This document shows, piece by piece, positions 42,836 to 50,347 of a DNA stretch of 64,000 nt (its first letter is position 1; the number at the start of each line of letters is the position of its first letter). Under the pieces are notes generated by a model. It was not told the DNA's origin and made no database searches. It saw only the letters and a program-made list of their open reading frames with translations. This stretch comes from Clostridium sp. UBA699. Lineage in GTDB: Bacteria > Bacillota > Clostridia > Clostridiales > Clostridiaceae. The stretch covers positions 1 through 64,000 of the forward strand of contig DBML01000032.1 of assembly GCA_002298915.1 (NCBI GenBank). The letters run 5' to 3'. Made by a program: the position numbers and the translations under genes.

Positions 42836-43441
42836 TTAATATTCCCTGTAAAGACCCACGAGCTTGCCGATTATTGAACAGTTGTCCAGGATGATAGGGC
42901 TCATGCTGCTGTTCTCGGGCTGAAGCCTTATGTGATCCTTCTCTTTGTAAAACCTCTTGAGTGTAGCCTCGTTGTCTATGAGAGCCACGACAATAGTGCC
43001 GTTCTCAGCATAGTTCGTCTTTTCTATGATCGCTAGGTCTCCGTCGTGTATCCCGGCTTCAATCATGCTGTCTCCCTTGACATGCAGCATGAAGAGCTCC
43101 TTGTTGCTTTTCACGTGCTCCAGCGGAAGGGGGAACACATCTTCAATGTTTTCTTCTGCGAGGATAGGAAGGCCTGCAGTTATTGTGCCGAGGACGGGGA
43201 TGTTGATCATTTCCTTTTTGATGTCCTTTTCGACTATCTCTATTGTCCTTGGCTTAGTAGGGTCCCTTCTTATGAGGCCTTTCTTTTCAAGCCTTGCAAG
43301 GTGTCCGTGGACGGTAGAGGTACTGCTGAGTCCGACCGCAGAGCAAATTTCTCTGACTGAAGGCGGATAGGATTTTTCGTTTATATAGGATTTAATGAAT
43401 TCGTAAATCTCCATCTGTTTATCTGTTTTTCTTCCGGGCAT
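42836..43441 (-). CDS. lexA: SOS repressor LexA
   Basis: 201 aa. The N-terminal winged helix has SYPPSVREICSAVGLSSTSTVHGHLARLEKKG. The self-cleavage site Ala-Gly lies in TITAGLP, with the catalytic Ser in KGDSMIEAGI and Lys in EATLKRFYKE. It represses DNA-damage genes until RecA filaments trigger cleavage. Its own promoter on the minus strand overlaps a near-match LexA box, fitting autoregulation. It diverges from a Cys-rich acidic protein gene. Confidence 0.97.
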   Translation of the reverse strand: MPGRKTDKQMEIYEFIKSYINEKSYPPSVREICSAVGLSSTSTVHGHLARLEKKGLIRRDPTKPRTIEIVEKDIKKEMINIPVLGTITAGLPILAEENIEDVFPLPLEHVKSNKELFMLHVKGDSMIEAGIHDGDLAIIEKTNYAENGTIVVALIDNEATLKRFYKEKDHIRLQPENSSMSPIILDNCSIIGKLVGLYREY

Positions 43442-43491
43442 GTGAATACCTCCTTGAAAGCAATAATTGTTAAAATTTCGCTGTTTTTACC

Positions 43492-43520
43492 ATTATAGCA
43501 TAATAGGCGAACAATATCAA
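43492..43520 (-). promoter_or_regulatory. lexA promoter
   Basis: On the minus strand TTGATA (43520-43515), a 17-nt spacer and TATAAT (43497-43492). Confidence 0.75.
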
Positions 43521-43530
43521 ACTAATGTTC
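43519..43530. promoter_or_regulatory. Near-match LexA box between lexA and divergent gene
   Basis: AAAC-TAAT-GTTC differs by one base from the GAAC-N4-GTTC box seen at recA in this window. It touches the lexA -35 box and lies 16 nt before the -35 of the divergent gene, so LexA could affect both. An extra GAAC half-site is at 43509-43512. Confidence 0.5.
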
Positions 43531-43545
43531 CCGTCAAAAAACATG

Positions 43546-43574
43546 TTGGATATACAGCGAAAGTCATGTATAAT
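43546..43574 (+). promoter_or_regulatory. Promoter of Cys-rich acidic protein gene
   Basis: TTGGAT (43546-43551), 17-nt spacer, TATAAT (43569-43574), 33 nt before the start codon. Confidence 0.72.
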
Positions 43575-43607
43575 ATTATATGGTTATTTTTTAGGAGGAT
43601 TAGATTT

Positions 43608-43988
43608 ATGTTTATAAAGAATTGTATTTTTCAGGATAATAAGATATGTGACAACTGCGGAGACTGCGAAAGCTGCGATCTGGATCAGTCCAAAACATGC
43701 GACAACTGCGGGAAGTGCCTGGGAGGGGAGACGGACTACGCTTCCAAGGCCGTTGAGATCGACGAAATTATTGAGGATGAAAACGTAGAGGACATGGAAT
43801 TCGACTCCGACAGGGAGGAATCAGGCGCAACCGAGGGCGAAGATGAAGACTTTGAAGAGGAGCTTGAGGTAGAATTCATAGACGACGTCGAAGGGCTGAG
43901 GGAGCTTCTGGACAACAAGGCTTATGCAGATAAATACACGGAAGAGGAGTTTCCCGGCTTCATAAGGTTCAAGAAGAAAGAAAATTAG
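43608..43988 (+). CDS. Cys-rich, acidic hypothetical protein
   Basis: 126 aa. Residues about 6-42 contain nine Cys in a repeated CDNCGxC pattern (ICDNCGDCESCDLD, then TCDNCGKCLGG), suggesting a bound metal or Fe-S site. Residues about 50-95 are very rich in Glu/Asp, and the tail YTEEEFPGFIRFKKK is more ordinary. The start at 43608 follows AGGAGG by 9 nt; in-frame codons further up lie inside the promoter. I recall similar proteins only as clostridial conserved hypotheticals. It is divergent from lexA with a shared control region, so a DNA-damage link is possible but unproven. Confidence 0.8.
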   Translation: MFIKNCIFQDNKICDNCGDCESCDLDQSKTCDNCGKCLGGETDYASKAVEIDEIIEDENVEDMEFDSDREESGATEGEDEDFEEELEVEFIDDVEGLRELLDNKAYADKYTEEEFPGFIRFKKKEN

Positions 43989-43998
43989 ATACAGCACA

Positions 43999-44030
43999 AA
44001 GGAGCCGTTTATTGGCTCCTTTAATTTTCC
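43999..44030 (+). terminator. Intrinsic terminator after Cys-rich acidic protein
   Basis: AAAGGAGCC/GGCTCCTTT (43999-44007 with 44015-44023), a perfect 9-bp stem, then AATTTTC. Confidence 0.85.
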
Positions 44031-44112
44031 GGGTATTCTACTAATAATCAGTTAAACTTCAGCATATTATACAAAACAGGCGCAGATCACATTTGATTTG
44101 CTCCCGCACTTT

Positions 44113-45423
44113 TTATTCCTCGCTGAGCGGGTTTGAAGAAACCGCACTCCTCAGCTTTTCGTCGTCTACATGAGTGTATATCTGAGTTGTATTTATGTTC
44201 TCGTGGCCAAGGATGAGCTGCAGGCTCCTTATATCCACGTTCCCGTGCTTGTACATGAGGGTCGCCGCTGTATGCCTCAGCTTGTGTGGCGAATACTTGC
44301 CTTTATCCAGTCCGGCATCGCCAATGTATTTTTTTACTATCTTTTCGACAGTTCTCATGTTGATCCTGGCCTTGCGTTCGCTTATGAAAAGCGCGTCACT
44401 CTGGGAGGGGAGGATGCTCATCTGATCCCGTTCTGCCATATACTCAGAGATCGCACTGATGCATGCCTTGTTCAGGTAGACTGTCCTTTCCTTGTTTCCC
44501 TTACCGATTATGACCAGTGTGTCTCCCTTTATCCTTGATATGTTGATGCTGCATAGCTCGGAGAGTCGAAGCCCGCAGTTCAAGAAGAGGGTGATGATGC
44601 AGTAATCCCTCAGGTGATGCTTGTTATCCGCATCTACCGATTTCAGAAGCTCCTTGCTCTCATCCAGCGTAAGGTAAACAGGGTGCCTTTTGTTGATTTT
44701 GGGAGATTCGAGATCGGCTGTAGGGTTGTCGTCAAGAATCTTTGCCTTTGTGTGAAGAAATTTGAAAAAAGATTTAAGCGAAGCGACCTTTCGTGCTCTT
44801 GCGTATGAACTGTTGCTTCTTTCATTTTCCAGGAAAGCAAGGAATGCATAAAGGTCCATAAGCCTTATCTTTTTAAGGAAATTGCTGTCAATATCCTTTA
44901 TCTCTATGTCGCTGATATCCTCATTTCCGGGACAGAGCTTCTTATGCTTTTTCATGAACCTGAAAAACAATATAAGGTCGCTCCTGTAGCCGTTTATCGT
45001 GTTGGGGGATTTGGCTTTTATGACGCTCAGGTAGTTGAGGAAATCATCGAGGCTCTGCGGAAGCTCGAGCTCGTCAAGCGGAGTCCTTCGCTTTAAATCG
45101 GCAGCTCCAAGAGCATCACCAGAACCTCTTTTGACATTCGGGGAGATAATGCGTCCCTCGGATACAGTTCTGCTTAGCCCCAGATCCTTCAAAATCTCCT
45201 GGGTGCGTCTTAGGCTCATCCCGTATATTTCTGCGATCCTCGAGGCAGGGTAGCCGTTCTTATGCATTATGAACATCTGTTCGATAGCAGGGTAATAGGC
45301 GCGTTTTTTGAAGGTCGTTTTGAGTTCATCCAGATCAAACTTTTCCTCGAGAGACAGTTCGGCTGTGCTGATTATTTTCTCATCATCTTCTGACAAGATT
45401 GGATTGTCGTATTGGATGGACAT
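44113..45423 (-). CDS. Tyrosine recombinase with N-terminal helix-turn-helix extension
   Basis: 436 aa. Residues ~125-430 are a XerC/XerD-type phage integrase: a SAM-like core-binding domain, then catalytic Arg in NCGLRLSEL, Lys near GKGNKER, HKLRHTAATLM (His-x-x-Arg), LGHENINTTQIY (His...Tyr nucleophile). XerC/D proteins are usually ~300 aa. Here ~115 extra N-terminal residues include a likely helix-turn-helix, YPASRIAEIYGMSLRRTQEI. There are no flanking integration genes or repeats, so it may be a chromosomal dimer-resolution enzyme or a domesticated integrase. The ribosome binding site AAGGCGGTG is just upstream. It is transcribed alone from its own promoter. Confidence 0.88.
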   Translation of the reverse strand: MSIQYDNPILSEDDEKIISTAELSLEEKFDLDELKTTFKKRAYYPAIEQMFIMHKNGYPASRIAEIYGMSLRRTQEILKDLGLSRTVSEGRIISPNVKRGSGDALGAADLKRRTPLDELELPQSLDDFLNYLSVIKAKSPNTINGYRSDLILFFRFMKKHKKLCPGNEDISDIEIKDIDSNFLKKIRLMDLYAFLAFLENERSNSSYARARKVASLKSFFKFLHTKAKILDDNPTADLESPKINKRHPVYLTLDESKELLKSVDADNKHHLRDYCIITLFLNCGLRLSELCSINISRIKGDTLVIIGKGNKERTVYLNKACISAISEYMAERDQMSILPSQSDALFISERKARINMRTVEKIVKKYIGDAGLDKGKYSPHKLRHTAATLMYKHGNVDIRSLQLILGHENINTTQIYTHVDDEKLRSAVSSNPLSEE

Positions 45424-45474
45424 CTCGTATTCACCGCCTTGAAAACAATAGTATGGATTGTACTTCGTACTTAT

Positions 45475-45503
45475 ATTATACCATAAAAATACGCGCGATG
45501 CAA
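45475..45503 (-). promoter_or_regulatory. Promoter of tyrosine recombinase gene
   Basis: Minus strand TTGCAT (45503-45498), 17-nt spacer, TATAAT (45480-45475). Confidence 0.75.
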
Positions 45504-45785
45504 CATGATTCTAAGAAATAGATATTTAACGAACTCAAAAAACGCGAGAAGGGCGCGCATTTTTAAGTGTTTAAAGCGTTCTCCCCATCGCACTGCACTT
45601 TTCCATGAATTCTTTGATCCTAAATGCGGTTTTTTCAGCAGAATCCAATGTTCATTTTCAAGAGCAACAACTCCATAGTTAAGATAAGATACTGCAGCCT
45701 GGATTTCTTTCGTTTGAAATAGCTGCACCAACTCTCGATGCTAATCCTTTATAGGCAAGAATTGCGATGGCCTTTCTTCTGTTAA
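45504..45785. other. Intergenic stretch without a supported gene
   Basis: A minus-strand frame of ~86 codons (45471-45731) begins without a ribosome binding site and runs through the recombinase promoter. Its product is unlike anything I recognise. No repeat or conserved RNA was seen. It may be a decayed gene remnant. Confidence 0.4.
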
Positions 45786-45822
45786 ATATAAAAAAAGGAA
45801 AAGCGCAATGCACCTTTCCTTT
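45786..45822 (-). terminator. Intrinsic terminator after purB
   Basis: On the minus strand a 13-bp stem (45822-45810 with 45806-45794, two wobbles) with a 3-nt loop is followed by a long T-run. Confidence 0.88.
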
Positions 45823-45878
45823 AAGCATATAATTTTAAATCCGTTTTTTTCAACAGAATCGATTTGGTCGATTTCTGC

Positions 45879-47309
45879 CTATACGTTTATCTCCGCGCTT
45901 TCTCCAAGAAGATCAGCGTTCTCTTTAAGTATCGGATTAACTTCGGTCTCGAGGAAGTCGACAACCTGTCCTGGAGCTCTTCCTACATATTTCTTAGGAT
46001 CGATCGAGTTAAGAATCTCTTCCTTTGTCATGTTGAAGAAATCATCTGCAATTATCCTCTCTATGAGGTCGTTTTCCAAACCTTCCTGCTTGACCATCCT
46101 TGCAGCCTCCATCGAGTGGATCCTGATCCTTTCGTGAAGCTCCTGCCTGTCGCCGCCTCTTTTAACAGCTTCCATGATTATGTTCTCCGTAGCCATGAAA
46201 GGAAGCTCCTTGTTTACATGGGCTGTTATTACCTTGTCGTATACAACCATGTTGCTCGAAATGTTCAGGTAGAGGTCGAGGACGCCGTCGAGGGCCAGGA
46301 AAGCCTCTGAAACGGAGATTCTCTTGTTCGCAGAATCATCCAGGGTCCTTTCGAACCACTGAGTAGCTGCAGTTATGGCAGGGTTAAGAGCATCAACAAT
46401 AATGTATCTTGAAAGTGCGCTTATCCTTTCCGATCTCATAGGGTTTCTCTTGTAAGCCATAGCCGAGGATCCTATCTGGTGCTTTTCGAACGGTTCTTCC
46501 ATCTCCTTCATGTTCTGCAGGAGTCTCATGTCGTTGCTGAACTTGTATGCGCTCTGGGCGATCTCCGAGAGAGTGTTCAGTATCATGGAGTCAACCTTTC
46601 TGCTGTAAGTCTGGCCTGTGACCATGTAGCTCGACTTGAAGCCCATCTTCTCTACAACCATCTGGTCGAGCTTCTTCACAAGCTCCTCGTTTTCATCGAA
46701 AAGCTCCATGAAGCTTGCCTGCGTTCCTGTTGTTCCCTTAACGCCGAGAAGTCTTAGGCTGTCTATAGTGAAATCGAGGTTCTGGAGGTCCAGCACGAGG
46801 TCCTGGATCCAGAGGCATGCCCTTTTTCCGACCGTTGTAAGCTGTGCCGGCTGGAAGTGTGTGAATCCGAGCGTAGGCAGGTCCTTGTACTCGTAGGCGA
46901 ACTGTGAAAGCGAGTTTATTACGTTTATCAGCTTCTTCCTTATCAAAAGGAGAGCTTCTTTCATTATTATCATGTCTGTATTGTCGCCGACGTAGCAGCT
47001 AGTCGCTCCAAGATGGATTATCCCCTTGGCTGTTGGGCACTGAAGGCCGTAAGCATATACATGGCTCATTACATCGTGGCGGACTTCTTTTTCCCTTTTT
47101 TCAGCTTCTTCATAGTTAACGTCGTATACGTGCGCCTTCAGCTCGTCAACCTGTTCCTGTGTTATTCCGAGCCCAAGCTCCATCTCGGCTTCTGCTAAAG
47201 CGATCCAGAGTTTTCTCCAGGTTGTGAACTTCTTTTCTTCAGAGAAGAGATAAGTCATTTCCTTAGACGAATATCTCTTGTTTAAAGGCGTGTTGTATGT
47301 ATTTCTCAT
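45879..47309 (-). CDS. purB: Adenylosuccinate lyase
   Basis: 476 aa, the longer form found in several Clostridia. It cleaves SAICAR to AICAR and adenylosuccinate to AMP in purine synthesis. The fumarase/aspartase-superfamily signature is SSAMAYKRNPMRSE. Catalytic His regions are in HLGATSCYVGDNTD and FTHFQPAQLTTVG. The start at 47309 (MRNTYNTPLNKRYSS) is 11 nt after GGAGG; an upstream in-frame ATG at 47327 overlaps that site. Stands alone, away from other pur genes. Confidence 0.96.
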   Translation of the reverse strand: MRNTYNTPLNKRYSSKEMTYLFSEEKKFTTWRKLWIALAEAEMELGLGITQEQVDELKAHVYDVNYEEAEKREKEVRHDVMSHVYAYGLQCPTAKGIIHLGATSCYVGDNTDMIIMKEALLLIRKKLINVINSLSQFAYEYKDLPTLGFTHFQPAQLTTVGKRACLWIQDLVLDLQNLDFTIDSLRLLGVKGTTGTQASFMELFDENEELVKKLDQMVVEKMGFKSSYMVTGQTYSRKVDSMILNTLSEIAQSAYKFSNDMRLLQNMKEMEEPFEKHQIGSSAMAYKRNPMRSERISALSRYIIVDALNPAITAATQWFERTLDDSANKRISVSEAFLALDGVLDLYLNISSNMVVYDKVITAHVNKELPFMATENIIMEAVKRGGDRQELHERIRIHSMEAARMVKQEGLENDLIERIIADDFFNMTKEEILNSIDPKKYVGRAPGQVVDFLETEVNPILKENADLLGESAEINV

Positions 47310-47363
47310 AAAAATAATAACCTCCATACGTATATAATGTTATATTGTGTTAATTTCATTCAT

Positions 47364-47392
47364 ATTATATCATATGTTACTCGATATTTCAC
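47364..47392 (-). promoter_or_regulatory. Promoter of purB
   Basis: Minus strand GTGAAA (47392-47387; four of six), 17-nt spacer, TATAAT (47369-47364). No PurR box or purine riboswitch is visible. Confidence 0.5.
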
Positions 47393-47437
47393 TAATTATG
47401 TTCGTATATTTTGCATTTTTTACTTTAAAGTCCCCTC

Positions 47438-47917
47438 CTAGCGCCCCTTCTTTCCGGTAACACTTACAATATCCAGCCTGAGAATAGAAATCCCGCTGTA
47501 TATTTTAGGGCTCTTAAGGGATCGCTCCCTGACGATGGAAGGATTTTCTTCGAGATGGTTCAGGATGACCTCCATCCCACGGATTTTTTCCTCCAGCTGG
47601 TCTACGAAGGTGATTTTCCCTTCCATGACCACGGATCTGTATTGGTGTCCGCATTCGTCCATTATGTAGCCGAGGTCATCGATGACAGTAGCGCATACGT
47701 TCGGGTTCCGCTTGAGGATATCGATTTTCTGACCTATCGTCCCCGTATGCATATAAAGGACTTTCTGTTTTGTATCGTATCCGTAGCTCAGTGTGACGAT
47801 GTAAGGCTCACCGCCGCTGCACATTGCTATCACCGCATATCTTCCTTTTTCCAGTATATCTGATATTTCGTTGTCATCTATCTGCCTGTCCAGCCTTCGC
47901 ATATGATATTTGCCCAT
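47438..47917 (-). CDS. Pyridoxamine 5'-phosphate oxidase-fold protein (NimA-like)
   Basis: 159 aa. The flavin split-barrel pattern MRRLDRQIDDNEISDILEKG, YAVIAMCSGGEPYIVTLSYGYD and LYMHTGTIGQKIDILKRNP is the form often annotated as nitroimidazole-resistance/PNPOx-like protein; these bind FMN or heme. The start at 47917 follows AGAGGAG; the ORF would extend upstream into the arginase-family gene in another frame, which is a shadow. It lies 23 nt behind the arginase-family gene and is probably cotranscribed. Physiological role unknown. Confidence 0.88.
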   Translation of the reverse strand: MGKYHMRRLDRQIDDNEISDILEKGRYAVIAMCSGGEPYIVTLSYGYDTKQKVLYMHTGTIGQKIDILKRNPNVCATVIDDLGYIMDECGHQYRSVVMEGKITFVDQLEEKIRGMEVILNHLEENPSIVRERSLKSPKIYSGISILRLDIVSVTGKKGR

Positions 47918-47940
47918 GATCTCATTCTCCTCTCGTTCCA

Positions 47941-48777
47941 CTATAGCCTTGTTCCGATATCGGCTATGAATTCCAGAATTTCGAACTTCCTGCCGCGAGT
48001 CGGAACATACTCGAACATGCCAATTCCGACCAATTCGAACTCGGCAGACAGGTTTTCTAGAAGCTTCTTCAGTGTTTCCGTTTTTATTCCGTTCGGTACC
48101 GGGAGGCGCACGCAAGGGAATTCAGCTGGTTCCAGCGCATCCAGGTCTATGTGAACATATATGTTTCTGTGCCCCTTCTCCCTCACTGCGTTCAGGACAG
48201 CTTCAAGGCTTCTTTCGGTATCCATTGCGCTGAACATGCTTATGTTCCTGCTTGGAATGAACACTTTTTCTGCTTTGTCCAGGTCGCGCATTCCGGCCAT
48301 TACTAGCTGGGAAGGCTTAAGTTTTGAGAACATTAGGCCAAGTATCGCCTTGTCTCCTTCGCCAAGCAGCACCCTTACAGGCATGCCGTAGAAGCGCTTC
48401 GTCTCAGAGGATTCGGGCGTGTGGATGTCTCCGTGGGCGTCGACCCAGAGCAGGGTCATGTCGCCTTTAGTCTTCGCGTTCATATATGAAATTGACATGA
48501 TGTCGGCGTCGCAGCCCGCTCCGATGGTAAAAGCTGTATCCGGCTGATTGCGTTCGATGACCTTCCTTGCCTCCCTGAGCTGAGCAAGTATGTCGTCGTA
48601 CCCGATGATGTTGTTTCTCCTCTCCCCAATGGGCGCACTGCTTACCGGAACCTCGGCAATTTCCTGTCCCCTCAGATAAATATCCCTAAGCTCCAGGGTT
48701 CCGTCGTATGTCGCGGAATCCCTTCCCCCACCCTGCCACTGCGGGAAAAACAGGTTCAGATGCTTCTTGCTTCTCAC
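47941..48777 (-). CDS. Arginase/agmatinase-superfamily protein, variant metal site
   Basis: 278 aa. Two metal motifs of the ureohydrolase fold are clear: WVDAHGDIHTP (DAHxD) and HIDLDALEPAEFP (DxDxxE in place of DxDxxD). The first motif, normally GGDHS, reads GAGCDADI, so the His ligand is replaced, with Cys at or next to that position; Cys variants exist in uncharacterised arginase-family proteins. Whether it hydrolyses arginine, agmatine, formiminoglutamate or something else cannot be said. With hutU in the window, a histidine-pathway role is conceivable but unsupported by neighbourhood. The start is GTG at 48777, with GGGGGTG ~6 nt upstream. Confidence 0.82.
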   Translation of the reverse strand: MRSKKHLNLFFPQWQGGGRDSATYDGTLELRDIYLRGQEIAEVPVSSAPIGERRNNIIGYDDILAQLREARKVIERNQPDTAFTIGAGCDADIMSISYMNAKTKGDMTLLWVDAHGDIHTPESSETKRFYGMPVRVLLGEGDKAILGLMFSKLKPSQLVMAGMRDLDKAEKVFIPSRNISMFSAMDTERSLEAVLNAVREKGHRNIYVHIDLDALEPAEFPCVRLPVPNGIKTETLKKLLENLSAEFELVGIGMFEYVPTRGRKFEILEFIADIGTRL

Positions 48778-48793
48778 TCTTTGCACCCCCAAC

Positions 48794-48821
48794 AAAAAAA
48801 GACTCAAAAAGAGCCTTTTTT
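48794..48821 (-). terminator. Intrinsic terminator after ptsH
   Basis: Minus-strand stem 48821-48811 with 48805-48795 (11 pairs, one G-U), a 5-nt loop and a T-run. Confidence 0.82.
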
Positions 48822-48828
48822 AATCTTG

Positions 48829-49089
48829 TTATTCTGGCATTGCTTCTATTAGCTTTGTCAGCTCTTCCATCGCGTAGGTTTCATCGTCTCCGTTTATGGA
48901 CAGAATTATCTTGGAACCCTTGTTTACGCCCAGGGAAAGCACTCCGATAAGGCTTTTTACGTTAGCTTTTTTGCCTTCGTGCTCGATGTATATGTCCGAT
49001 TTGAAGCTTGATGCCTTTTTCACGAGAAGTGTTGCCGGGCGGGCGTGGAGTCCTGTGGAGCTTTTGACTAGAATTTCTTTTGTTATCAT
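48829..49089 (-). CDS. ptsH: HPr-family phosphocarrier protein
   Basis: 86 aa. It carries the active-site His15 in STGLHARPAT and the regulatory Ser46 in ANVKSLIGVLSLGV, so both PEP-dependent and HPr-kinase-dependent phosphorylation are possible. It could serve sugar PTS or, as an orphan, carbon-catabolite control (Crh-like, though Crh lacks His15). It starts 21 nt after the aspartate aminotransferase stop, with GGAGG ahead, and ends at a terminator. No other PTS gene is in the window. Confidence 0.94.
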   Translation of the reverse strand: MITKEILVKSSTGLHARPATLLVKKASSFKSDIYIEHEGKKANVKSLIGVLSLGVNKGSKIILSINGDDETYAMEELTKLIEAMPE

Positions 49090-49110
49090 GTTGCGCCTCC
49101 TAATCGTTAT

Positions 49111-50316
49111 TTAGTTGAATTCTTTATAGTATTTCTTTATAAACGCTTCTATCCTGTCGAGCCCGTTCACGATGTTGTCCATCGACGTTGCATAGGAAAG
49201 CCTGACGTAGTTGTCAGCCCCGAAAGCAATTCCCGGCACGACTGCAACCATTGCGTGTTCGAGGAGCGAGCTTGAGAATGTCATGGAATCCTTTATGAGC
49301 TGTCCCTCTACTTCATTTCCGAAAAGCTTGCTTATGTTTATCATTACATAGAATGCGCCCATAGGCTCGCAGCATGAGATCCCTTTGATAGAGTTTATTC
49401 TCTCTGTGGCGTAGTTTCTCCTTTTCCTGAACTCCTCGATCATAGCCTCCTGAGCATCCTTAGGGCCTGTAAGGGCTTCTAGCGATGCGTACTGAGCTAT
49501 AGAGCTTGGGTTCGAGGTTGTATGGCTCTGTATGTTGGACATTAGCTTGATTATTTCCTGGCTTCCTGCGGCATAGCCGATCCTCCAGCCTGTCATCGCG
49601 AAAGATTTCGATACTCCGTTGATCACTACGGTCCTGTTGTAAGCATCCTCCGAAAGGCTCGCAATGCTGATATGCTTCTCGTTGCCGTATATGAGCTTTT
49701 CATATATTTCGTCAGCCAGTATTATCAGGTCGTGTTTCTTTGCGAAGTCGGCGATCATCTGGAGGTCCTCTTTGTTGTAAACTGTGCCTGTCGGATTGTT
49801 TGGCGAGTTAACTATTATCATCTTAGTCTTTGTAGTTACGGCTCCATCAAGCTTCTCCAGCGAAAGCTTGAAATTGTCCTTTTCATCCGTCTCTATGAAG
49901 ACCGGAACGCCGTCGCTAAGCTGTATAAGCTCAGGATAGCTGACCCAGTAAGGCGTCTGTATAAGAACTTCATCCCCCGGATTAAGGGCAGCCTGGAACA
50001 GGTTCGACAGGCACTGTTTTGCACCGGTGGAAACTATTATCTGGGATTCCTTGTAATAAAGGTCGTTTTCCTTAAGGAATTTATCAGATACCGCTTTTTT
50101 AAGCTCAGGTATTCCTGACGCGGCCGTGTATTTGGTGCGTCCGTCTCTTATTGCTTTTATTGCAGCCTCCTGGATGTTCAGGGGCGTGTTGAAATCTGGT
50201 TCGCCTACGCCAAATCCGATAACGTCAATCCCTTTTGATTTCATTTCCGCTGCCTTGGCGCTGATGGCAAGCGTTACGGAAGGTTGGATTTGCTGAGCTT
50301 TTTTTGATAGATTCAT
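49111..50316 (-). CDS. aspC: Aspartate aminotransferase (class Ib)
   Basis: 401 aa. It contains GFGVGEPDFNTP at the N-terminus, STGAKQCLSN, NSPNNPTGTVY with the cofactor Asn, LADEIYEKLIYG, and the Schiff-base Lys in NGVSKSFAMTGWRIGYAAG. The GEPDFNTP and TGWRIGY pattern is the Ib subgroup of aspartate aminotransferases, which convert aspartate and 2-oxoglutarate to oxaloacetate and glutamate. GGAGGAAT lies just upstream of the ATG. It is the third gene of a probable run of four: prenyl-phosphate transferase, membrane glycosyltransferase, this gene, ptsH. Confidence 0.93.
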   Translation of the reverse strand: MNLSKKAQQIQPSVTLAISAKAAEMKSKGIDVIGFGVGEPDFNTPLNIQEAAIKAIRDGRTKYTAASGIPELKKAVSDKFLKENDLYYKESQIIVSTGAKQCLSNLFQAALNPGDEVLIQTPYWVSYPELIQLSDGVPVFIETDEKDNFKLSLEKLDGAVTTKTKMIIVNSPNNPTGTVYNKEDLQMIADFAKKHDLIILADEIYEKLIYGNEKHISIASLSEDAYNRTVVINGVSKSFAMTGWRIGYAAGSQEIIKLMSNIQSHTTSNPSSIAQYASLEALTGPKDAQEAMIEEFRKRRNYATERINSIKGISCCEPMGAFYVMINISKLFGNEVEGQLIKDSMTFSSSLLEHAMVAVVPGIAFGADNYVRLSYATSMDNIVNGLDRIEAFIKKYYKEFN

Positions 50317-50347
50317 TCTGATTCCTCCATTTATATAAAGATTTCGA

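Noticed and set aside
43509..43530. GAAC...GTTC with a 14-nt gap as the lexA operator
   Set aside because: The spacing is far from GAAC-N4-GTTC. The one-mismatch box AAAC-TAAT-GTTC at 43519-43530 fits better.
45471..45731. 86-codon minus-strand frame between the recombinase and purB
   Set aside because: There is no ribosome binding site, it covers the recombinase promoter, and the product is unrecognisable. At most a remnant.
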